DNA from: an archaeon
GTDB taxonomy: Archaea; Thermoproteota; Nitrososphaeria; Nitrososphaerales; CADDZS01
Assembly: GCA_021806865.1 (NCBI GenBank)
Contig: JAKAPU010000163.1
Coordinates: 1-6,035 of the forward strand
Length of the DNA stretch: 6,035 bases
Direction of reading: 5' to 3'
Part shown: piece by piece, positions 1 to 4,716 of the stretch
How the letters are laid out: each line of letters begins with the position of its first letter
Numbering within the stretch: the first letter of the stretch is position 1
Position numbers and translations under genes: made by a program
Notes under the pieces: generated by a model
What the model was told of the DNA's origin: nothing
Database searches by the model: none
Seen by the model: the letters and a program-made list of their open reading frames with translations, nothing else

Positions 1-375
1 GTTCTTCTCTAATTGTATGCCTAGAATGGTCTTGAAAATCTCTTCGATTATATTCTCATTTCTTTCCTGGTTGAGGAACGTTTCAACTCTGATGGCTTCA
101 GCTAAAGCGTATCTGTCCATCAAATGATCCAGTTTCGTCGATCGTACGAGCATCAAGGAAACTGGAAATGACATGATTTCTACCTCGCGGTTTTCAGTCT
201 TATCCGAAACCTTTCCTATTTTTATTGCCTCCAAAATGCGATCTTCTGCCCTCCTGATCACATTTGTGAATTCAGGATTCACCAGATCAGCAATAGAGAT
301 TCCTTGATCTCTAATGAAGTCTCCAGCTTGAGGAAGAAAAGAATACTTGGCCAGGTCATCGCTTCCAAACTGCAA
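1..375 (-). CDS. priL: DNA primase large subunit PriL, N-terminal part (partial)
   Basis: PriL is the non-catalytic partner of PriS in the archaeal/eukaryotic-type primase. It helps RNA primer synthesis at replication forks; its helical N-terminal domain contacts PriS and its C-terminal domain normally carries an Fe-S cluster. The 125 residues visible match the N-terminal domain: AKYSFLP at residues 9-15 (family pattern DLxKYPF), a GISIADL segment at 25-31, RAEDRI at 42-47 and DRYALAEAIR at 87-96 followed by a helical stretch. The C-terminal Fe-S domain lies off the left edge. The reading frame has a TGA just upstream, so the first usable start is TTG at 373-375, giving only six residues before DLAKY, as in Sulfolobus PriL. 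The only good Shine-Dalgarno (GAGGAG) sits 18 nt from this TTG and better fits an out-of-frame GTG, so the start is uncertain. It lies 115 bp downstream of moaE on the same strand. The family call rests on remembered family patterns. Confidence 0.85.
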   Translation of the reverse strand, partial: MQFGSDDLAKYSFLPQAGDFIRDQGISIADLVNPEFTNVIRRAEDRILEAIKIGKVSDKTENREVEIMSFPVSLMLVRSTKLDHLMDRYALAEAIRVETFLNQERNENIIEEIFKTILGIQLEKN

Positions 376-462
376 AGTGGTCGCTCACTTAGACTCCTCT
401 AACATTGTTGGTTTGGTGTAGTTAGGGAAATTATCGACGCAAATCCACCTTCTAAGCTAGTG

Positions 463-474
463 CAATATGATAAA
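463..474 (-). promoter_or_regulatory. Possible archaeal TATA box for priL
   Basis: The minus strand reads TTTATCATATTG here, between the moaE stop and priL. An archaeal transcription start about 26 bp downstream would fall near 440 and leave a leader of about 65 nt before the TTG start. The 115-bp gap after moaE suggests that priL has its own promoter. A six-base inverted repeat, CTTAGA (388-393) and TCTAAG (451-456), brackets the leader; it is too short to call significant. Confidence 0.3.
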
Positions 475-490
475 GTGAAGAAGGTCAACG

Positions 491-934
491 CTATGATATC
501 CAGGCCGAAGATCCGTCAACGTATATCTCCTGCTTGAAAAGAGCAGGCTCCTTCTTGTATCTTTCAACCGCTTCCCGTAGCGCTCTGAATGACGCATCCC
601 TTCTTGACGAGGAGACCATAACCAGAACCACTGCCTGCCCAGGCGTAAATCTTCCGAGCGCATGGACTATTACAATATCGTTAAGCTTGTACTTAGCCTT
701 CACCTCTGCGCAAATTCTATTGAGAACACGGTTCGCATGTTCTTTGTAAGATTCCATTACGAGATACTTGGTCTTCCTCTTTCCTCTCGCACTCTCCGAT
801 CGAGCCACCCCTAGAAAACTGGTAACTGATCCAGTGTTACTTCCCAGACCCGAGATGAACTTTGTGTACACCGATCCAAAATTGATACTTTTCTTTGGAT
901 ACACGCCGGTTGTGCTCGAGATCATAGTTTCCAC
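491..934 (-). CDS. moaE: Molybdopterin synthase catalytic subunit MoaE
   Basis: MoaE is the large subunit of molybdopterin synthase. With thiocarboxylated MoaD it inserts two sulfurs into cyclic pyranopterin monophosphate to form molybdopterin in the cytoplasm. The 147 residues match the usual length of about 140-150. Visible motifs are FLGVAR (residues 40-45, with the conserved substrate-binding Arg at 45), the HALGRFTPGQ stretch (91-100) and YKKEPALFKQE (126-136). K127 and K134 keep the 7-residue spacing of the catalytic lysines K119 and K126 of E. coli MoaE. At the usual His-Arg pair near residue 111 this protein reads Arg-Arg, so a substrate-side histidine appears replaced. GTG at 932-934 is favoured because AGGGGA lies about 9 nt upstream; an in-frame ATG at 923-925 would remove three residues. 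It is the last gene of the moaC-moaB-moaE run, 13 bp after moaB, and the moaB stop overlaps its ribosome-binding site, which suggests translational coupling. Its MoaD partner is probably the divergent gene at 2072. Confidence 0.9.
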   Translation of the reverse strand: METMISSTTGVYPKKSINFGSVYTKFISGLGSNTGSVTSFLGVARSESARGKRKTKYLVMESYKEHANRVLNRICAEVKAKYKLNDIVIVHALGRFTPGQAVVLVMVSSSRRDASFRALREAVERYKKEPALFKQEIYVDGSSAWIS

Positions 935-947
935 TTGTGAATTTCCC

Positions 948-1484
948 CTACGGTTTGCTGCTGGCTATGAAGACTGCATGAGGCAATTCTTTCAAAATTA
1001 ATTCGATGCCGAGTCTCACAGCATCTGGAGAGCCTGGTAGACAAAATACGGGCTTTCTCCCGATGATTCCACCTATCGCTCTAGACATCAATGCTGGAGA
1101 TCCAACAGAATCATAACTCAGCCTCCTGAATATCTCTCCGAATCCATCCAACTGTTTATCCATGAGAGGCGCAACAGCCTCGATTGTTACGTCTCTTGGA
1201 GCAAGACCGGTTCCTCCTAAAAGGATAGCTGCTTCACTATCATCCTCATAAAGACTCTTCAAGAGGTTTAGTCGTATCATCGCTTTGTCGTCATCGATTA
1301 CCTTATGCGTGCATTCGTGGCCTGCCGCACTGCAGAGGTGCAAAGCAATCTCACCTGACTCGTCTCTTGTACTCTTATCTCGGAATCGACTTGAACTCAC
1401 TGTAAACAATGCGAGCTTGAGTTTCTGCGGCGACACTTGCTTGTGGCTTTGAGCTGCATGCGACTCGCTGTGTTCACTTCTCAA
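948..1484 (-). CDS. moaB: MoaB/Mog-family molybdopterin adenylyltransferase
   Basis: Members of this family activate molybdopterin by adenylylation before metal insertion; archaeal MoaB proteins of this type are known to have that activity. The protein has 178 residues. Core motifs appear in order: LFTVSSSR (26-33), DESG (41-44), LLGGTG (88-93), APRDVT (95-100), GFGEIFRRLS (114-123), LMSRAIGG (132-139) and CLPGSP (148-153). GGTG with RDVT is the molybdopterin-binding signature. The core begins near residue 22. The preceding tail of about 20 residues is polar, with histidines at 5, 9 and 14, and may be partly an artefact of start choice. The longest start is TTG at 1482-1484, 7 bp after the moaC stop; an in-frame GTG at 1434-1436 would give 162 residues but has no visible Shine-Dalgarno. 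It lies between moaC and moaE in a tight operon, consistent with molybdopterin synthesis. No separate MogA/MoeA gene is in the window. Confidence 0.87.
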   Translation of the reverse strand: MRSEHSESHAAQSHKQVSPQKLKLALFTVSSSRFRDKSTRDESGEIALHLCSAAGHECTHKVIDDDKAMIRLNLLKSLYEDDSEAAILLGGTGLAPRDVTIEAVAPLMDKQLDGFGEIFRRLSYDSVGSPALMSRAIGGIIGRKPVFCLPGSPDAVRLGIELILKELPHAVFIASSKP

Positions 1485-1491
1485 ATCCAGT

Positions 1492-1938
1492 CTAACCTTT
1501 CACTTTCTTTACTACGTGGATGTCAGAAATTCTAGTTGTTGGATACTGTCCACTTTTGTTCTTCTCGTACTTCTTCACAACATCCCAGATGTTCAAGAGA
1601 GCCATGGTAACTGCATTAAGCGCTTCCATTTCTACTCCAGTTTTGCTGAATGCCACCACCTTCACTTTCGCGGTTATTGAATCTGCTTTTTTCGCAAATT
1701 CAATCGTGCTGCTCTCGATCGGAATGGGATGACACATCATCATAGAGCTAGGTGTTGATTTGACTGCCTGTATAGCGCCCACCGAAGCTATCTGGAGCGG
1801 GTCTCCCTTCTCTATTCCGTATGACTCGATCAATTTCATCGTGGATCTTGCTAAATGTATAGTGCCCTCCGCAACCGCTTCACGTCGGATTACGGGTTTT
1901 GCGGATATATCCACCATCTTAGGAATCGATGCTCTCAT
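1492..1938 (-). CDS. moaC: Cyclic pyranopterin monophosphate synthase MoaC
   Basis: MoaC converts the MoaA product 3',8-cyclo-7,8-dihydro-GTP to cyclic pyranopterin monophosphate, the first stable intermediate of molybdopterin synthesis. The 148 residues are close to the usual length for archaeal MoaC. Seen in order: MVDIS (8-12), AEGTI (23-27), GAIQAVKST (54-62, with K60 matching catalytic K51 of E. coli), MCHPIPI (68-74, with H70 matching H77), the signature GVEMEAL (101-107), and NIWDVVKKYE (116-125, with D119 and K122 matching D128 and K131). The protein ends in the typical VVKKVKG tail. All expected catalytic residues are present. The ATG start is supported by GAGG 8 nt upstream. It is the first gene of the moaC-moaB-moaE operon and diverges from moaD. 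MoaA, which makes its substrate, is not in this window. Confidence 0.95.
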   Translation of the reverse strand: MRASIPKMVDISAKPVIRREAVAEGTIHLARSTMKLIESYGIEKGDPLQIASVGAIQAVKSTPSSMMMCHPIPIESSTIEFAKKADSITAKVKVVAFSKTGVEMEALNAVTMALLNIWDVVKKYEKNKSGQYPTTRISDIHVVKKVKG

Positions 1939-1946
1939 TGTAGCTT

Positions 1947-1950
1947 CCTC
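1947..1950 (-). promoter_or_regulatory. Shine-Dalgarno of moaC
   Basis: The minus strand reads GAGG with 8 nt between it and the ATG of moaC, a standard spacing. It fixes the start at 1936-1938 and implies that the moaC mRNA has a leader, unlike the probably leaderless moaD message on the other strand. Confidence 0.6.
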
Positions 1951-1978
1951 AAGATCACTGTCTCAAAGTAATAAAACG

Positions 1979-1989
1979 CAATAATTAGG
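1979..1989 (-). promoter_or_regulatory. Candidate TATA box of the moaC-moaB-moaE operon
   Basis: The minus strand reads CCTAATTATTG here. A start about 26 bp downstream would fall near 1957-1960 and give a leader of about 20 nt that contains the moaC Shine-Dalgarno. A second A/T-rich stretch, TTTTATTA (1969-1976), is an alternative, but a start from it would leave almost no room for the Shine-Dalgarno. Confidence 0.3.
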
Positions 1990-2038
1990 TTTGCCCTGAT
2001 TTCACACTTTCTAAGATAAACATCAGAAAGACGGGAAA

Positions 2039-2047
2039 TTGATATAC
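2039..2047 (+). promoter_or_regulatory. Probable TATA box of moaD (leaderless mRNA)
   Basis: TTGATATAC is centred about 28 bp before the ATG at 2072, the expected distance from an archaeal TATA box to the transcription start. That would put the start at or next to the ATG. It explains why no Shine-Dalgarno lies at normal spacing (GGAG is only 1 nt from the ATG). It also argues against the in-frame TTG at 2039 as a start, since that codon would lie inside the box. Confidence 0.5.
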
Positions 2048-2071
2048 AGGCAGGCTTTCAAATTCAGGAGC

Positions 2072-2377
2072 ATGGCACGTGTTCGCGTTCGCTACTTCGG
2101 TATCTTACGGGAGAAAGTAGGCAAGCGAGAAGAGAGGGTAACGATCGAAGATTCTGCCAGTCTTTCTGAACTCATAGACATGCTGATCAAATCACACGGC
2201 GAGAAATTCACCGAATATGCCTTCGATTCCGACGGACACCTCAAGAGTGGATTTGCATTTGCGATTAACGGAGACTCTATTCGTGAAAGCGAGTTACCTA
2301 GAATCAAATGTAAGCAAGTTTCTGAATTCGTAATATTGCCCCCTATAAGCGGCGGAGCACAGATTAGGCAATATTGA
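2072..2377 (+). CDS. moaD: MoaD-like ubiquitin-fold sulfur carrier with a C-terminal tail beyond Gly-Gly
   Basis: MoaD is the small subunit of molybdopterin synthase. Its C-terminal glycine is adenylylated and thiocarboxylated to donate sulfur; archaeal relatives (SAMPs) can also be conjugated to proteins. From the ATG at 2072 the product has 101 residues. It opens with VRVRYFGILREKVG (4-17), has FAINGDSI (63-70) and reaches the hallmark ILPPISGG at 88-95. In typical MoaD the second glycine is the last residue; here AQIRQY (96-101) follows before the TGA. I checked the frame: no stop falls directly after the glycines in a neighbouring frame, so a simple frameshift does not restore a Gly-Gly end. 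The tail would have to be removed, for example by a JAMM/Rpn11-type protease as known for some archaeal and bacterial ubiquitin-like carriers. It diverges from moaC-moaB-moaE, which makes it the obvious MoaE partner; a protein-modifier role is also possible. The start follows from the TATA spacing. Confidence 0.85.
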   Translation: MARVRVRYFGILREKVGKREERVTIEDSASLSELIDMLIKSHGEKFTEYAFDSDGHLKSGFAFAINGDSIRESELPRIKCKQVSEFVILPPISGGAQIRQY

Positions 2378-2402
2378 GCCTAGCTCTGCCAGCCAGAAGC
2401 CA

Positions 2403-2429
2403 TTTTTCTCCGCGATTTCTTTTTTTATC
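2403..2429 (+). promoter_or_regulatory. T-rich tract: FKBP promoter, possibly also moaD terminator
   Basis: Two T runs (2403-2407 and 2420-2426) lie in the 82-bp gap between moaD and the FKBP gene. T runs can end transcription in archaea, so the tract may close the moaD transcript. The second run reads into TTTTTTATC at 2421-2429, a TATA-like box about 35 bp before the FKBP start codon; transcription would begin a few bases before the TTG at 2460. Confidence 0.4.
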
Positions 2430-2459
2430 TCATACGTAGCTCTTCCTGCGAGAGTAGAT

Positions 2460-2795
2460 TTGAGCACTCCAAGTCTGAGAGCGCAGAAAGGGGACATTAT
2501 CTCTGTACACTATGTTGGAAAATATGTTGGTGGTCAGGTTTTCGACACCTCTATCGAATCTGAGGCTAAGAAGAGCGGTCTCTTTACTCCTGCTAGAGAC
2601 TACAAGCCGCTCCAAGTGAAACTTGGAGCGGGACAAGTCATACAGGGATTCGAGGAAGCCTTACTCGGCATGGCAATCAACGAAGAGAAAGAAGTCACCA
2701 TACCTCCGGAAAAGGCTTATGGCAAGACGGGTAGACATCCGATGGCAGGCAAGACCCTGGTCTTCAAGCTCAGGGTCACTAACATCAAACGCTAG
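2460..2795 (+). CDS. FKBP-type peptidyl-prolyl cis-trans isomerase, minimal single domain
   Basis: The product catalyses cis-trans isomerisation of Xaa-Pro bonds and probably assists protein folding in the cytoplasm; no signal peptide or membrane segment is visible. It has 111 residues, essentially one FKBP domain. Visible are GDIISVHYVGK (11-21), VFDTS (27-31), VKLGAGQVIQGFEEALLGM (53-71), IPPEKAYG (81-88) and GRHPMAGKTLVF (91-102). FKBP12 pocket residues align as Y18, F28, D29, V60, I61, Y87 and F102; the pocket Trp59 is Phe64 here. The insert-in-flap chaperone domain that many archaeal FKBPs and SlyD carry after AYG is absent; only about six residues separate AYG from HPMAGKTL. The TTG at 2460 is taken as the start because a TATA-like box lies about 35 bp upstream and no Shine-Dalgarno is evident; no nearby ATG would keep the first strand. 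It follows moaD on the same strand but probably has its own promoter, with no evident link to molybdopterin synthesis. Confidence 0.92.
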   Translation: MSTPSLRAQKGDIISVHYVGKYVGGQVFDTSIESEAKKSGLFTPARDYKPLQVKLGAGQVIQGFEEALLGMAINEEKEVTIPPEKAYGKTGRHPMAGKTLVFKLRVTNIKR

Positions 2796-2834
2796 ATATT
2801 GCTCATAGATCTGAAGGATCCTCGGCCGCTCTTG

Positions 2835-2865
2835 AGAAGATCCTTGAAGGGCTGGATCTTCTTTC
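2835..2865 (+). terminator. Hairpin downstream of the FKBP gene
   Basis: AGAAGATCC (2835-2843) and GGATCTTCT (2854-2862) form a perfect 9-bp stem with a 10-nt loop, about 40 bp after the FKBP stop. The sequence after the stem is pyrimidine-rich. GATCC at 2839-2843 could instead pair with GGATC at 2816-2820, as part of a 7-bp stem, so two exclusive structures are possible. Confidence 0.45.
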
Positions 2866-2866
2866 T

Positions 2867-2882
2867 AGTAGAAACTACTTTT
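2867..2882 (+). terminator. Short hairpin followed by T run
   Basis: AGTAG and CTACT form a 5-bp stem around an AAA loop, running directly into TTTT (2879-2882). Together with the larger hairpin just before it, this is a plausible end for the FKBP transcript. The stem is short, so the call is tentative. Confidence 0.35.
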
Positions 2883-3010
2883 GTAGAACAGATTGTCGTA
2901 TTTGCCCACTGATCTTCATAACGTCCTAATTTCCAGTCTAGAAATTGCAAAGCAAACTGCTACGCTCATTCTACTCGAACGAGCACTGTTCCTAGAGAAC
3001 TTTGCTCCGG

Positions 3011-4591
3011 CTATTCGTAGTGAGTCTGACTCTGTTCTCTCATGAACTGCTGAAGGTAGTAGGGCCCGCCTGCTCCCTTTCCACTCGATCCACTTTTCTT
3101 CCAACCAACGAATGGTTGAACACCAACCATTGCGCCAGTGGTTGAACCAGAAACACGGTTCGCGTAGAGCACTCCAGTCTTTGCTTTTCTGAAGAACAGA
3201 TCAATTTCCTTTCTATCACTTGAGAATATTCCGCCAGTTAAGCCGTAGTCTACGTCATTCATTTGTCTTATAGCGTCGCCCAGTTCTTGGTACCCGAGCA
3301 CTACGAGAATCGGGACGAAGAGCTCTGTCTTCACCAATGCGTGGTCTTTGGGCAGGTCCACGATTACAGTTGGTTCAACGAAATAGCCCGTAGAGTGCGC
3401 GTCCTCCTTGATTTGCTTTCCTCCGATTGTAATCTTTCCCACACCTCGCGACTGTTCGATATAACTCTGGTAGTTCTTGTAAGCGCTCTCGTTGATCAAT
3501 GGTCCAAGAAAATTCTCCTTCAATGCCGGATCACCTACTTTCAACTTTGAAGTCTTTTCCACGAGTTTGGCAACAAATTGATCCTTCACCGACTCTTGGA
3601 CATAAACACGTGAGCATGCGCTGCACTTTTGCCCGCCATAGCCGAAAGCGCCCCTGTATACTCCTTCTGCTGCCTTTTCAAGGTCAGCACTCTGTGTAAC
3701 GATTGTCGCGTTCTTTCCACCCATTTCCGCTACGAATGGCCGAGGCATACGTTTCTCGAATTCGATAAGTGATTTGGAACCAACATCATATGAACCAGTG
3801 AACACCACACCAGCTACATCGGGATTCTCGACGAGTTCAGCACCGGCAGTGGACCCAGGACCAGTGACATAATTGTAAACACCGCTCGGTATCCCTGACT
3901 TTTCCATGATTCTGACCAACTCATATGCCATCAATGGGGTGTCCGAAGCCGGTTTCAAGACGATTGTGTTGCCTGTAATACTCGCACCAGTACTCATACC
4001 TGTCGTGATCGCCATCGGGAAATTGAAAGGTGAAATGACGCTCCAAACTCCGTAGGGTCTTAGGACGGATTTCGCGTGTTCATTTGCAGCTACATGGCCC
4101 ATGCGAACTTCGAATCCTTTGTTCGTTTCCAGTTGCTCGGAATAATATCGGAGAAAATCTATAGCCTCATCAACATCTGCAATTGCTTCAAATCTGTTTT
4201 TGCCATTCTCAAAGGTCATTATAGCTGCAAGGCGGAACTTGTCGTGCGAAACGAGATCAGCAGCCTTTTGGTATATCTTCACTCTTTCTTGATAGGACGT
4301 CTCAGACCATGATTCGAATGCGTCTTTTGCGGCTTCAATAGCTTGCTTTGCGTGAGTCCTATTTCCCTTTTGGAAATTTCCTAACAACAGATCAGTGTTA
4401 GATGGAGATGTATCAGCGAAAGTGCCATCAGAAGAAGTGATCTCTTTTCCTCCTATGATGATTGGGTAGGTTTTGCCGAAGCTCTTTCTCACTTCAACGA
4501 CTGCTTTTTCATACAAATCGTGAAACTCTTGTTCCTTCCCAGAAGCTTTCAATTGAATGAAGGTACTTTCATTTTGAAACATCCGATACAC
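3011..4591 (-). CDS. Aldehyde dehydrogenase, 1-pyrroline-5-carboxylate dehydrogenase type
   Basis: By family this enzyme oxidises L-glutamate semialdehyde (open-chain form of 1-pyrroline-5-carboxylate) to glutamate with NAD+, the second step of proline and arginine breakdown. It has 526 residues, near the usual length for stand-alone P5C dehydrogenases, including the N-terminal arm before IIIGGKEI (44-51). Visible: PFNFP (188-192, with oxyanion Asn190), VLKPA (211-215), VVFTGS (262-267), AEMGGKNA (288-295, with general base Glu289) and the P5C-type nucleophile motif GGQKCSACSR (319-328, with Cys323). The C-terminal NR...GAMVGVQPF and KGAGGPYYL stretches also suit this subfamily. Two usual glycines are valine: the ExFGP motif reads ELFVP (423-427), and QPFGGxK reads QPFVGWK (492-498). 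The catalytic set is intact, so activity is expected. GTG at 4589-4591 has AGGGA upstream at about 7 nt; an in-frame ATG at 4580-4582 is an alternative. No proline dehydrogenase is in the window. It diverges from the metallolyase at 4717. Confidence 0.88.
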   Translation of the reverse strand: MYRMFQNESTFIQLKASGKEQEFHDLYEKAVVEVRKSFGKTYPIIIGGKEITSSDGTFADTSPSNTDLLLGNFQKGNRTHAKQAIEAAKDAFESWSETSYQERVKIYQKAADLVSHDKFRLAAIMTFENGKNRFEAIADVDEAIDFLRYYSEQLETNKGFEVRMGHVAANEHAKSVLRPYGVWSVISPFNFPMAITTGMSTGASITGNTIVLKPASDTPLMAYELVRIMEKSGIPSGVYNYVTGPGSTAGAELVENPDVAGVVFTGSYDVGSKSLIEFEKRMPRPFVAEMGGKNATIVTQSADLEKAAEGVYRGAFGYGGQKCSACSRVYVQESVKDQFVAKLVEKTSKLKVGDPALKENFLGPLINESAYKNYQSYIEQSRGVGKITIGGKQIKEDAHSTGYFVEPTVIVDLPKDHALVKTELFVPILVVLGYQELGDAIRQMNDVDYGLTGGIFSSDRKEIDLFFRKAKTGVLYANRVSGSTTGAMVGVQPFVGWKKSGSSGKGAGGPYYLQQFMREQSQTHYE

Positions 4592-4620
4592 TCTTCCCTA
4601 GTCTGCTGACATTTTCCGCC

Positions 4621-4627
4621 AAATAAG
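4621..4627 (-). promoter_or_regulatory. Candidate TATA box of the aldehyde dehydrogenase gene
   Basis: The minus strand reads CTTATTT here, about 33 bp before the GTG start. Transcription would begin near 4598, leaving a very short leader. It lies in the 125-bp region shared with the divergent metallolyase gene. Confidence 0.35.
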
Positions 4628-4663
4628 CGTTGAACGTGATCCGAATACGCATTTGCAGAACGC

Positions 4664-4670
4664 TTTTTAC
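4664..4670 (+). promoter_or_regulatory. Candidate TATA box of the DRE-TIM metallolyase gene
   Basis: TTTTTAC is about 50 bp before the ATG at 4717, predicting a start near 4693 and a leader of roughly 24 nt. The leader has no convincing Shine-Dalgarno. The two candidate boxes of this divergent region are only about 40 bp apart, so one regulator could act on both genes. Confidence 0.3.
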
Positions 4671-4716
4671 TTTGCGAGATAGCAATCAGATTCAATACGA
4701 AAGTGCAGATTGAGTC

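Larger units (their letters stand above)
2796..3010. other. Intergenic region between convergent FKBP and dehydrogenase genes
   Basis: This 215-bp gap has no gene I can support. It holds two hairpins (described separately) and two overlapping short open frames on the plus strand. One runs from TTG at 2799 to a TGA ending at 2912 (37 residues, hydrophobic at its end). The other, one base earlier in phase, contains CRTDCRIC, which resembles half of a zinc site, but has no normal start codon. Both look protein-like by eye, neither has a ribosome-binding site, and they cannot both be real in the usual sense. Confidence 0.4.

Noticed and set aside
388..456. Possible tRNA or structured RNA between moaE and priL, bracketed by CTTAGA and TCTAAG
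   Set aside because: The six-base ends pair, but no T-arm or anticodon arm forms: the bases 5' of the CGCAAAT stretch cannot pair with the following CCACC. No CCA end or intron signal was seen.
463..500. ATGATAA-like box that could be box C of a C/D guide RNA
   Set aside because: No matching D (CTGA) and internal C'/D' boxes at the needed spacing; the bases are better explained as a TATA-like element on the other strand.
768..1001. Plus-strand open frame antisense to moaE
   Set aside because: It lies over a well-supported gene with clear catalytic motifs, has no recognisable domain and no ribosome-binding site; it is a shadow frame.
1430..1484. His/Ser-rich N-terminus of MoaB as a metal-binding tail
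   Set aside because: It depends on the uncertain TTG start; an in-frame GTG at 1434-1436 would remove almost all of it, so no function is claimed.
2039..2071. TTG start extending the MoaD-like protein by 11 residues
   Set aside because: The TTG lies inside the likely TATA box, and the family pattern begins right after the ATG at 2072.
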